From NCBI GenBank assembly GCA_010909725.1, contig JAACMV010000011.1:744001-808000 (forward strand): a stretch of DNA of 64,000 nt, read 5' to 3'. The stretch's first letter is position 1. Every line of letters starts with the position of its first letter. Positions 1 through 11,220 of this stretch are shown here, one piece after another. The DNA is from Picochlorum sp. 'celeri' (taxonomy: Eukaryota; Chlorophyta; Trebouxiophyceae). The translations under genes were made by a program, and so were the position numbers. A model generated the notes under the pieces. It ran no database searches. It worked only from the letters and a program-made list of their open reading frames with translations, and was not told where the DNA came from.

Positions 1-1510
1 GTATGGTGCGGATCCTAATACGCACATCTGCCCGATCTGTTTAGGACATCCTGTATGTGATTGTGTGTGAGAGACATGTAGTGTATGAAGACGATGACAT
101 TAACATTATTTCTGTTCAGGGCACGCTTCCTATGCTGGGACAAGAAGTAGTTAGAAAAAGTATCCTGGCTGGTTTGGCTCTCAACTGTAACATCAATAAA
201 GATAGCAAGTTTGACAGGAAACAATATTTCTACGCTGACTTGCCCAAAGGATATCAGATTTCTCAATATGATATACCCCTTTGTTATGAAGGGTATATTG
301 ATGTCGTTATACCTGATGAGGGGAGCAAGAGAGTTGGGATCACCAGAGCTCACATGGAAGAGGATGCTGGAAAGATTGTGTATACAGGTGCTGACAGCCT
401 TTCTGGTTCTCAATCTTCACAAGTAGATTATAATAGAGGTGGGGTCCCATTACTAGAGATTGTATCTGAGCCGGATATGAGAACTGGAAAAGAGGCTGCA
501 ATGTATGCAGCAGAACTTCGAAGAATTATGCTGTGTATAGGGGCATCCAACGGCAATATGGCTGTACGTGATGAAGATTATTATTTCAGCATGGCTCACA
601 TGTGAATAATTTTTCACTTATATTGCAGGAGGGATCCATGAGATGCGATGTCAACGTGTCTGTACGACGAAAGGGAGCGACAGAATTTGGAACAAAGGTG
701 GAAATCAAGAACATGAATTCTTTCAATGCAATGCAAAGGGCAATAGACTACGAGTACATTAGGCAGTGTCAATTGATTGAAGATAATAACGAGTCAGAAA
801 TTGTGCAAGAGACTCGATTATGGGACGAAAACACTCAATCAACAGCCTCAATGAGGAGGAAGGAAGGTCTGGCTGACTACAGATACTTTCCAGAACCTGA
901 CATCCCAGATTTACATATTTCGGAAGAGTTCATACAAAGCCTCAGAGAGTCTCTGCCTGAACTTCCATCAGAAAAAAGAAAGCGATACATGTCTCTGGGA
1001 TTATCGGAATATGATGCCCTTGTTCTCAGCGATGATGAAGATATTGCAGCATATTTCGATAGAGTACTCAACTCTGGAGCTTCTGTGAAGCAGGCAGCAA
1101 ACTGGGTTATGGGGGATGTGAATGCTGTAGTCAAATCCGAAGGACTCAAATTTTCCGATCTGAAGATGACACCAGAGACGCTGGGAGATATGATCAAATT
1201 GATTGAAGAGTCGGTCATCAGTGGGAAGATTGGCAAAGAAATTTTGCCCAGGTTGGTGAATGGGGAAGCAGAGGGAAAGAGCGTTCGGGAATTTGTCGAC
1301 GCTAATGGTCTCATTCAGATATCTGATGAAGCAACATTGCGTGAAATTGTACAGAAGGTATTCGATGCCAATCCATCACAGCTGGAAGGATATAGAAACG
1401 GCAAGACAAAGTTAAAGGGATACTTTGTTGGCCAAGTCATGAAGGAATCTGGTGGTAGAGCTAATCCTAAGGAACTCAATAGGATTTTGATGAGCATGCT
1501 GGATGCATAG
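1..1510 (+). CDS. GATB: Asp/Glu-tRNA(Asn/Gln) amidotransferase subunit B, organellar (5' truncated)
   Basis: Subunit B of GatCAB, which amidates Glu-tRNA(Gln) or Asp-tRNA(Asn) in plastids and mitochondria. Exons 1-52, 120-563 and 629-1510 join in frame; the N-terminus, including any transit peptide, lies before the window. Visible family landmarks are [36 protein letters not shown] and [13 protein letters not shown], and the C-terminal half is the GatB/YqeY tail domain that contacts tRNA. Introns are 67 and 65 nt. The TAG stop is 47 nt before the next gene on the same strand. Family assignment is secure; the organelle is inferred, since eukaryotes use this enzyme only in organelles. Confidence 0.95.
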
Positions 1511-1557
1511 ATTTAATATATTTTTATAGTTCAACATGATTTAGAAGATTATAGCCT

Positions 1558-4500
1558 ATGTTGCGCACGAAAGAGTCGAGCCTAGCCGAGTACAAGGCCT
1601 GGCTCAAGGAACGGTGGTCACCACTTGTGGCTCTCATTCCGGAGGAAGAGGCGGAAGAATACTGTCGTGATGGATTTAATAAAGATTTAAAGGATATATT
1701 CCTCTGCGAACGCCGTGTCAAAGGTTTAAACAAAGGCTTAGGAGGTGTGTTCGTTGTCATGAAACGGTCTTTTTGCTGCAGTAGAGCTGACTGTAGTCTA
1801 ATTTGTGGAGACAATATACTATGCAGTCCCGATTAGGACGCCTGCTGAATATCCAATACGCCTCCATGAGGTGACGATCCGTTTCTGCAGTGCTGGGTCA
1901 GAGTTTTCAGTTCTGAGTGATGCCTCTGACATCATGGCAGCAGAGAATCAATTAGTAGATGTTTTGCATCAGCACATGCCAGAAGAGGAACGTTCGGATG
2001 ATACGTCAGAGGATCTTCCGGAGTATTTTGAGCGCTATTGCGAGGCCTTGTTTGATGCTCTGCGGTTTCAAGTTCATGAGACTCAGGATGATCCATTAAT
2101 TTGTACGTTCCCTGTTGACTTCTTTTCAATGCTTTCGTCTGACGTGTACTTACTTCCATGTATAGGCCTTTTTGTTATGCATGTGAGTTCGATTGAGTCC
2201 TGGCGACAGAAATTGGAAATTTTGGAGCAGAACTTGTCACCAAAGTTGTTGACTTTGCTGTCTGGTGGAATGGCTCAGAGGCACGTCATCTTTGTCGGAG
2301 AATATGATGAGAAGGTTGATACTGCATTGAAGCTATATGAGGAAGAGAAAGGAAAGAAGAGATATTCGCTCCCAAGTTATGTCGATTTGTCTCAAGAGAG
2401 GGAAAACACAATTAAATCAAGTCCTGGCATGCAATTGGTGACGTTTGTTGAGGCTTTGTCATCCACATGTCTCATTCCATTCATAGAAGAACGGATAAGA
2501 GAATTAGAAGTGGTAATAGGATCATCGAGAAGAGGGTTGAAGAATCAATTGAAAACATTTTTGTTTCGCAAGACAACTTCTTCTCAGTCAAGCATGAGTG
2601 CATTTGATGGATCTGAAGAGTCTGAACACTCAATCTATTCTCAGAGTTCGCCTCAGTTTCAAGAACTCAATAAGGCTAGTGTTGAGGCAGCCATGAGACG
2701 CCAAAGTGATTTGCTGATGATGGTGGGTGATTACAATACTGCAATTTCTACCTTGAAGCTCTTGTCAGCAGATTTAAAATCTGACAAGTTGTATTTCCAC
2801 TATGCATCTGCCCAGGAATGTCTAGGAGTTGCAAATATTGTTGGCGGTATTTCGCTTGCTACATGCATAGGGCATTTTAAAGAGTCATTCATTCGGTATG
2901 CCGGATTGATAGAGGCAGAAAAAGGATTCGGCAAATCTCTAGCAACCCTTTATTCCACCAGATTATCTCTCACATGGGCAAGATTACTTTCATCGATTGG
3001 TAGGTACTCGGATGCTAGTTGGATTATTATGAGAGCTCATTTCAATGAGGGAAGCTTAAGAGCGGGGTTACTGTTGGAATACTCTTCTTATCTCCAGGCA
3101 CAACAAGTGCCACCCAAGAATAGGAGACGTGGTTTTCACTTAGTTCTTGCAGGGCTTCGTTACGGGCAGTCCAATGAAATGAAGCTTGCTTCATTGATGC
3201 ATAGAAAAGCTATCAAAGTTCTAGATGGTAGAGGTTGGGACATTATGGAAGAACATTTGCATGAAGCTCTAGGCCAGGAATATCGCGATGCAGGAGAAAA
3301 TGCAAAAGCATTGCAGCATATTGCTTCCACGGTTACCTGTATGAATATTCCAGGACATCTTCAATCTCATCACATGTCTCATTTCATTGATTTGTACGCC
3401 AAGGTGGCAGAAGAAATGGTACGAATACAGTGGCTGTAGTTTAATTTTGAGAAGAGTCAATCATGCAACTCTATGTTATATCTGCAGGGCATTAAGTCTC
3501 GTATCGAGTTAGATTTACCTGAATTCGATACATCACATCTTAGAATAATTTCAGGAGGAGAGCATGACTATTTTGATGGCGCATCAAGAGATATTCATCC
3601 CAGGGTGTGGAAAGAAATGGAGATTTGCTTCCCTCGAGTCCCGTCATCGAAGATCTTACCCAAGGCGAACAAAGATGCCTCCACCAATTCATCATATGCG
3701 GGGGAGGACATCCTCGTCGCTTTGCCTGTGTATAATCCTTTGAAAATTGACATTGAGCTTGATGTCTTGGAATTGATGTGCTCCACAAGTGATCAGCCTC
3801 AAGCTGATAGCAGTCTGATTTGCTCCAGAGAGTATCAACATCTATATCCTGGTGAAAAAACGATGATTTATCTTAAATGTCGGCCTTTGAGTACTGGAGT
3901 CTTGAAAATTGGGGGTCTGCGCTGGAGAATGGGAGGAATTCCCTGTGAGAAGATCTTCAGACCCAATATTTCCAAATGGTCCATCGAACCCGAAAACAGA
4001 ACTTTGAGAGGAGGAGAAATCAAATTTCAGATTCTGCCACCGATGCCACGACTGAAGATTGAGTTGACATCTTTCCCAGAAGAAGTCAATGTAGGAGAAG
4101 TCGTAGAGTGTGAGATTGAAATGACAAACGTTGGAGCAATTTCACTACACAACATCACAGCAATAGCTTCTCCAAGCATCACCCTTTCCGAAGCAATGGC
4201 AGAGGATATGAAAGAGGGCTCAGAATTCAGACAGTATAGGTATAACTTCCAGCTACCCGTTTCAGAGAAAAGCAAGTCCAAACTTACCTTCAGGGCTGAG
4301 CACCCAGGTCACCAGACTGTGTACATCGTTTGGAAATATGAGCCTTTAGTGCAAGTAGGGTGTCAACCATCTAGAATGTTGCGACTAGCGAAACGGATGC
4401 ATGCTCTGCCAATCTTGGATTTGAGAGCATTCCTGATTTCTTCTGCAGAGACTGAAAAGCTTTTGCTGGAGATCCACAATGCACAGACGAGTGATATAAC

Positions 4501-5230
4501 ATTAAACCAATTTTGCTTGCATAACAATTCTGCTGTCACTTCGTTTGAGATTCAAGATCGACTGGATGTAGGAGCTTCTCAGGAGCTTTCATATGGAATT
4601 GAAGAGGGCACGATCTGTGAGGATGCCATGCATAAACACAAGCACTTACATTTGCTTGCGAATGACTCAAAATATGTTATCTCACAAAAAGATAAGTCTC
4701 CAATGGGAGTGCTGTATTTTACGAGCAGAGAAACTAATAGGGAAGCTTTTGTCGTTAGTCCATTATCCAGGTACGCTCAACACGTCTAGCCAATTTCTTT
4801 TCCAACATAGTTTCTCCATACATTCTGATTTTTATACCGTAGGGAATCTGAGGAGCATTGTATTTTGGGACAGTTATGCGGGCCAAAATCATTGAACCAC
4901 AATTTTAGCAAAGGTCCTCTATCAATCAATTTAGAACTCAGGATTCAAAGTCAGCTGCATGAAACAGTTGATGCCTGCTGGATAATAGGGCAAACACCAA
5001 AACAGGCACGGGTAACCACAAACCTCATTTGGAAGGGGGAAAAGTGCGGCATGGTGCATGATATTCAACCAATGGAGAAGCGTTTCATCATCCTTGACAC
5101 TCTTGTTCACTCTCCTGGTTTGTTACAGATTGACAATATTTATATCAACTGGAATACTCGGGCGCATTTCCAGACAGGATCAATAAAGATAAAATCGTCA
5201 TTTATTACCATCAATCATGTCAGCGATTGA
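1558..5230 (+). CDS. TRAPPC8: TRAPP complex subunit 8 (Trs85-like)
   Basis: Predicted subunit of the TRAPPIII vesicle-tethering complex, a Rab1/Ypt1 exchange factor acting in ER-Golgi traffic and autophagy. Exons 1558-1744, 1827-3418, 3488-4770 and 4843-5230 give 1149 aa. Family features are the central block with FVEALSSTCLIPFIEERIRE followed by a basic stretch, the QSDLLMMVGDYNTA helical repeat region, and a C-terminal half of beta-sandwich (Ig-like) character. Plant and animal homologues are 1280-1435 aa, so this is a slightly short copy. The ATG at 1558 is the first in frame, only 47 nt after the GatB stop; an upstream exon cannot be excluded. The stop is 23 nt from the convergent CstF-64 stop. 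Confidence 0.85.
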
Positions 5231-5237
5231 AAACTTG

Positions 5238-5242
5238 TGTAA
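5238..5242 (+). terminator. TGTAA polyadenylation signal of TRAPPC8
   Basis: TGTAA lies 8 nt after the TRAPPC8 stop, inside the 23-nt gap to the convergent CstF-64 stop. TGTAA is the standard green-algal 3'-end signal; its use here is inferred from position. Confidence 0.4.
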
Positions 5243-5253
5243 ACACCTGACAC

Positions 5254-6410
5254 TCATGTACTGCCCCTTAGTGACTGCTGCAAGGCTAAAACCTGACTTT
5301 TCTGCTGGGGAGGCAATAACTCTATTTGTTCCGCTGTTAAACTCATCACCTGCTGTAACAATGCTGCAAAACAACAGGATACAAATGTAAGCGTACGTAA
5401 AAAGTAAAATGGACACCATCTGAGGCTCATACCTTGTTGCTGTTCACTGGTCATACCAGGCACAGGGGCTGTCATTGGAGCAGAACCTGCTCCAATGGGC
5501 CTTGATGCCATTGAAACCATTGGCCTAGGAGCTGCAGTCATGGGAACTTGAGGAGCTGGTGCTGCCATATTTGCTCGTCGAGGGTCTGCAGGGACAGGTA
5601 AAGCACCATTCGCATCCATCTGACCCATATCTGGCGCGCCATCGCCCAAGGGATTTCCTACCAGTCCTAATACAATCTCAATAATAAGTATTGCTTGCGA
5701 GAGTTGCGGATTTTCGATCAAAAATTGTCGTGCCTGATCTGGATGTTCTACACTAAACTTCTGTACCTGAGCAAGATATTCATACAGCTCATTCTTATTC
5801 TTTCTCGAAAGCAATGATATAATCTTGTTTGTATCTGCATCCAAATCACATGGAGCTCCCAACGTCTCACCCATTCCTTTCGCTGCATGCTGCACAGCAT
5901 CTACCCCAATAGGCTTATTGGGAAACATTCTCTTCCTTGCAAACGAATCATCCCCCTGACGATCCATCGCACTATTCTCTGCAAATACTATTCGCATTGT
6001 TCTCGAATTTAATTCCGTCCCGTTCAGATTGCGAACTGCACTTTCTGCAGTAGCAATGTCATGGTACTCCACAAACCCAAATCCTCTCGGCTTGCCTGTC
6101 TCTTTATCGGTCACAATCCTACAAAAAAAGAACCGTAACCTCGTATATGCTCAAACTGGGTCGTCAATACACCTCTTGCATGCCGCACCTGACACCTTTC
6201 ACAGGGCCAACCTGGGAAAAATAATCAATCACATCTTGCTCACTTAAATCATACGCAAGATTCCCCACTGCATTCCATGGTAATATTTATATGAATAATG
6301 ACACTGTAATCATTCATTTGAGCCAATTGACGCGAGCAGCAAGCGTTCCACGCACCGAATACAGAACTCGCAGGTGTCCCCACACCCCCTGAGGATGTCA
6401 TGGCATTCAT
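5254..6410 (-). CDS. CSTF2: Cleavage stimulation factor subunit 2 (CstF-64)
   Basis: Binds the U/GU-rich downstream element during mRNA 3'-end processing. Exons (minus strand) 6410-6356, 6267-6189, 6118-5433 and 5363-5254 give 309 aa. The RRM is rebuilt across two introns, with RNP2 VFVGNLAYDL near residue 17 and RNP1 KPRGFGFVEY near residue 53. A hinge domain follows (NELYEYLAQVQKF, HPDQARQFLIENPQLSQAIL), then a Pro/Ala/Met-rich linker and the C-terminal three-helix domain LTAEQIELLPPQQKSQVL. It is far shorter than human CstF-64 (577 aa) because the linker is short, but all three functional domains are present. The start is the ATG of MNAMTSSGG; an ATG 81 nt upstream would add a low-complexity leader. 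Confidence 0.93.
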
Positions 6411-6723
6411 ATTTGCTATATTCGCTTTTTTATAGACATGTATTGTACCATGGGATGAACACGATGAAGAAGCATCGGCAGATGCGTCCACGTTGCATCG
6501 AAGAAAGGTTGGCCCATCGACGGTGATGTTTCATGGGATGAGATGCCTTTACAGGGACATGTGTCCCTCAACATCATGTTCACTATGGCATAGTTATGAA
6601 TGCGGGATCCATTTCAAAATTATCGAAAAGAACAGAGTGTAAAAATATTACAGTGTAGTGCTCTGAGAGCATTCAAGTACCATTGACGTGTTGTAGCATT
6701 TCATTTCTTTTGATACCCGAACA
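6411..6723. other. Divergent intergenic region CSTF2 / LYRM4
   Basis: Shared 313-bp promoter interval. It holds a GGTTGGCCCATCG element (6507-6519) and a near-perfect inverted repeat, AGGGACA-TG-TGTCCCT (6553-6568). I see no gene in it. Confidence 0.5.
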
Positions 6724-7230
6724 ATGTCCCCTAGTTCGGTTGCAGGACAGGAATTACGATCTCTTTTTAGGGCATTTATGCGAGAAAGTGCGTCGATATT
6801 TTTCCACTGCGCCCTATTGCACAATATAAAGGCTCTCAGGTAGTCAACTGACCATGTTCTGGTTTCTTTCTGCAGGTTCAAAATACCCCAATTATAACAT
6901 TAGAGAGTATGTTGCTTCTTTGCGAATATCTAAGAGTGCTGGTCAGCCATATCTAGTGAATGTCTAATGCTATCTCTGTGTAATGCAGGTATATCAGAAG
7001 AAGAGCTCGAGAAGAGTTTCGTCGATCCCCAAAAGAGAGTGGCGAGGACATTACAGCAATCAAAGCAGATTTGGATGTCGTCAAACGACAGGGTATTGTA
7101 TATTCGTTGTACTCGAGGGGATCCAAGAGTGTCATGGTATGTGCTACATGTACCTCTTGCTGTCACCATCTGTTTCCACATGACCCATCTACATCTAATG
7201 ACATTGCAGGATTTGCCCAAAGCAGCCTAG
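6724..7230 (+). CDS. LYRM4: LYR-motif protein, ISD11/LYRM4 homologue
   Basis: ISD11 stabilises the mitochondrial cysteine desulfurase NFS1 for Fe-S cluster synthesis, together with acyl carrier protein. Four small exons, 6724-6787, 6876-6906, 6989-7136 and 7210-7230, assemble an 87-aa protein. It has the LYR-family order: a first helix SLFRAFMRES (the tyrosine of the LYR signature replaced by phenylalanine), then YNIREYIRRRAREEFRRS, and a helix DLDVVKRQGIVYSLYS matching the ISD11 C-terminal half. Each exon is too short to stand out alone; the frame closes exactly across three introns of 73-88 nt. LYRM4 fits better than other LYR proteins because of the NYN-R-Y and R-AREEFR pattern, but a sibling family is possible. 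Confidence 0.82.
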
Positions 7231-7419
7231 CCATGCTTGGATCTAATACAATCATTCCATGTTTCAGCGAGCATCATGTCCAGAGAGTGATCTCTCCATC
7301 ATGATGTACACAAGCTTGTTGTAAGTACTAGTCCAGTGCATCCTCAGTGACTGACATGGATGTCCATACAAATAATCCATCATTTGCCTTTTGTAATAAT
7401 GTAATAATGAAATGTTGTC

Positions 7420-9381
7420 ATGTTGATATTTGGAGTATGCCTTGTATTTAGGCTGTGTTGTGCTTTGTGTCTGTCAACTGCCTTCGCACCGGATGAGTTT
7501 TGGCAGGGACCTGAAGTAGCTCATAAACTGGTTTTTGGGTACGATTCTATTATGAGGTTATATTGCATGTGTTTGGAGAGCGGGTGATGCTGGATCAGTT
7601 TCGATTTTCAGGTATGGTCATTTGACTTGGGAGTGGGGAGCTGGCCTCCGAAGCTATGTTCACCCGTTGCTTTATGGAGCTTTCTATTACTTTTTGAGGT
7701 TACTGGGACTGGATACGCGATACTTGATCTTCAAAGGGCCACAGCTGCTTCATAGTGTGTTTGCTGCTTGGACAGATGTCAGTGTGTACAGGCTGACCCT
7801 GGTGTATTTCAGGAATGAGCGCCTATCAAGGTATGTTTCTTTCCAAGATGGTGACATGTCTTTCTTAGAAGATGTCACATGGGTGCATTCCGCTGCAGGA
7901 TTGCGCTGATGTGTCAGTTGCTAAACTGGTTCAATGCATACTGCCTTGTACGGTCATATTCTAGTTCTGTCGAGGCTTGCCTCATGGCACATGCCATGTA
8001 CCAGGTATCAGCGCTCTTAACTTCATCACGGGATATCTCAGATCCTCTTCATCACATCACATGGATTGTATTTGCCGCACTGAGCATTGTTTTTAGGCCC
8101 GCAAGTGCGCTCTTTTGGGCATGTGTTGCTCTGTACATTGTGAGCAAAGTTCGAGGGAGATCAAAGGAGCGCATAGAAGTCATTGTTTTGGGGATAGTGA
8201 TCGGCACGCTTGTTATTGGACTATCATGCTGTGTTGACAGGCTTTTCTATGGAAGGTGAGCGATGTGCATGACTGCTCCCTGGTTTGATGATTCAAACGA
8301 ATTGAGTATCCTGTGCTGCAGGTGGGAATTTGTGCCCTGGAATTTTTTCAAGTTCAACCTATTAGAGAATAAGTCAAACTTGTACGGAAAAAATACATGG
8401 CATGCAAATTTCACGGAGCATCTCCCCTCAATGCTGCTTTCATTCATACCATTCTTTGTGATTGGCTGCTTTCGATTACTGAAGGCACAGTACGTCTATC
8501 TATCAAGGGTAGTTGTCCAACTCGAATACTTAATATTTTCACAATTCGTGCAGGAAAGGGCATTTTATTGCTGCAGGCACATTGTATATGGTCTTGTACA
8601 GCCTCCCAGCTCACAAGGAGATTCGCTTTCTTATACCTGCCTTGCAATTATTTATTCCAGTTTGCGCAGCAGGTTTGGCATCCTTTTTAGCATCAAATTA
8701 TGGGAGAAAGATTGCAGTGATAGCACTACTATTTGGCATTCAGATGATGATGTTTTTATATTTTGGACGATATCATCAAAGGTTGGTTGATGTTGGGGTG
8801 CTGGGACACTGAGTATATGTGTATACCTTACATTCTTTCCAATGAAACGCAGGGCGCAAATAGAGGTCATGGATATTATTAGTGATTTTCGGAGTACGGC
8901 TCATGAAGACGTGAAGGTTTTGTTTCTGACACCCTGTCATTCAACACCGTACTACTCATCTCTCCACAGGAAGATTGATATGAGATTTTTGGACTGCTCT
9001 CCGACAGGTACGAGCAATTGGTGACAGGACTTCATCTATACTTTTATCTCATACTATATATATTCCTGTATAGAATTCCGGAGCAAAGTATACGAGATCA
9101 ATGAACAGGAAAGAAAGTGGCTCCCTTTCCCAAGAGAAGGCACTATCAGTGGACTGTCAGAAAGAGAATATTTTGAAAAGCATCCGGCAGGCACACTTTC
9201 GTCTATGCTGAATTCCGCAGTATATCTGCCGGATCTCATAGTATCATTTTCATCGACGAGTAGAGAAATCGAACCTGTGCTACAAAAGAACTCTTACACA
9301 CTGCAGAAAAAACTGTCAAATTGTCTGCTGACTTTAAAAGATTCCTCCGAGTGCATCATAGACATTTGGGTTTTACGGTAG
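7420..9381 (+). CDS. PIGB: GPI mannosyltransferase 3 (PIG-B / Gpi10)
   Basis: ER-membrane GT22-family enzyme adding the third mannose to the GPI anchor precursor from dolichol-phosphate mannose. Exons 7420-7538, 7612-7830, 7899-8255, 8322-8489, 8554-8781, 8853-9007 and 9074-9381 give 517 aa. Landmarks are FAPDEFWQGPEVAH (the lumenal acidic catalytic motif), FGYGHLTWEW, the GT22 hallmark HKEIRFLIPALQL and TPCHSTPYYS. Many hydrophobic helices are evident. The start at 7420 gives a family-like leader helix (VFRLCCALCL). An alternative model starts at MMYTSLL near 7310 and splices through a GTAAGT donor to 7452. All six introns are 64-73 nt. Confidence 0.92.
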
Positions 9382-9705
9382 ACAAGCTTCCATCTGGCCA
9401 AGACAACCCTGAAGATCAATTAGAAGATGTGTGCACAGTGCAATCCGTTCGCGTGGGACCGAGACGCTTCTCCAGCAGACGCTGGCTGTACGCCATGATT
9501 GGAGTGTTGCGACCACATTACAATCGGACTTGCATGGGAATATCGCCGAGTCATCAGCAACGTCCACTCATCTTTATATTGATAATATATAATTAGTTGA
9601 TCGATCAGTTGATAGAATGGATACTGTGGCTGCACGGGTAGCCTACTTGTTTACTTGGGTGGCCCACGTCACGCGTTTTGCGAAATAGAGCATCTCATTG
9701 TCATA
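9382..9705. other. Intergenic, PIGB to unknown gene
   Basis: A 324-bp stretch holding the 3' end of PIGB and the promoter of the next gene. It has a GGGTGGCCCAC element at 9657-9667, close to the downstream ATG, and no convincing small ORF or RNA. Confidence 0.4.
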
Positions 9706-11116
9706 ATGAGTGATTTGATTAAATTATTCGATTCTTCTTGGTACGTTTTAGGTGTACGAACCATCGGTATCTCCGCGTAGCTGACGAGTACTTGTTTCCT
9801 TCCATCTCTAGGTTTGGCGTGCCTCCAGAACCAGAGGATACGCAGCTTGATGCTTCAAACACCCTCTTGTTCGAATTTCCCGAAGAATATATCGACGAGA
9901 ACACGGATGATGCGCCCATAAAATATTCCGAGAGCGATCTTCCGCTGAAGAGTGGCAGTGCTGAGCAAGAGAGCGCTTTTGCTTCGAAGGAGAGAACTGA
10001 GAGCGATCCAAGTTCTTCGAAAGATATATCAATGTCTAATAAATCTATGACCAAGGCTGATAGCAGTCGTAGCTCTAGTTGGCTTGGAACGTGGGCTTGC
10101 AGGCAGAAAATATACAGGTTGATAGCAGGTCAGGAAGGTCTGCAGAATAATGCGTCCTCTCAGTCTAATAGCGACCCCGTGGATGCGTCTCCAGGCAAAA
10201 CAAATGATCATAACGATAAAAACAGGGGTAATTACGTCGATTCTTCTTTGCTTGATGATGCCATGTTGCAAGAGCAGGCATGGAAATGGCGTTTTGTGAG
10301 GAAATGGCAAATGGAGCAAATGGCAGGGCCTGTTGCATCTCGAGATGACGATGACGAGTGGTTACAAGCATTGAAAATGATAGAGAATGGTGGTCGACCA
10401 ATTCCTCTCCAGAACGGATCAATTGATCGACTTGATAGTTTTGCCTTGATGTTCTCAAACTCTCAATCCTTGAATTTATTAGCTGGAGATTCAAATGCAA
10501 CCCTGGATCAGGTGCGTAGAGGTTTAAAGCAATACAGATGTATCGATCGCTTGATATTACAATCTCCAACTTTATGCAGGATTTGGGTGCCAGCACAGAT
10601 GATAAGATGCTTGCCTCTAGAAATATTAGAAGGGCAGCCTCAAAGGTTGAAGCCCTTTTGGCATACCAGCAGGAAATAGAGAGAGAAGTAAGTATTCGTT
10701 GGAAGGCTGCAAACGAAACTTGGGTTGGTAATTATTTGCCAGCAGTTATTATTGACTCTTGGGGGACGTTTAGCTTTATTCTTGGCAAGGTGGCTGACAG
10801 CCAGAATAGATTCCAGAAATTGCTGTTACGGGGTGGAAATCAACAGGATGAGAGGCTGGCAGTGCACATGACTAGAGAAGAGATATCCGCAGAGGTTCAG
10901 CGTAGAGGCCTTGCTTGGGCAAGGCTGGATGTGCTCGGGGTGGGAGAGATTAAATGGCTGAGTAAAAAAGAGTCAAAAATAGCAATTCGCGGCATCCATG
11001 TTTTCACTGGATTAGATGAAAAATTTACTGACAAAAATTCGGTTGTTGAAGCTGCCGCTGCTATTCTTCAATCGCAAGGCATGGGATATCAGACAATCAT
11101 GGAGTTAGAGAAGTGA
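9706..11116 (+). CDS. Unknown protein with acidic linker and conserved-looking C-terminus
   Basis: I do not recognise the family. Exons 9706-9740, 9812-10511 and 10580-11116 give 423 aa. The N-terminus MSDLIKLFDSSWF is short and amphipathic. It is followed by a Ser/Asp/Glu-rich, probably disordered stretch (about residues 25-160), a Trp-rich helical piece (EQAWKWRFVRKWQMEQMA) and a C-terminal ~180 residues that look globular (NETWVGNYLPAVIIDSWGTF, EVQRRGLAWARLDVLG). There is no signal peptide or membrane helix. The frame closes across introns of 71 and 68 nt, so it is a real gene. Its stop is 104 nt from the convergent POLA2 stop. Confidence 0.75.
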
Positions 11117-11220
11117 TCTTCATCTCCCAGACAGATGCTGTTTCAAACAGCCTGATACTTGTGTACGACAGTGACGACCGGCTAATGCCTCGCTATCGAG
11201 TTTAGATCGATACCAACATA

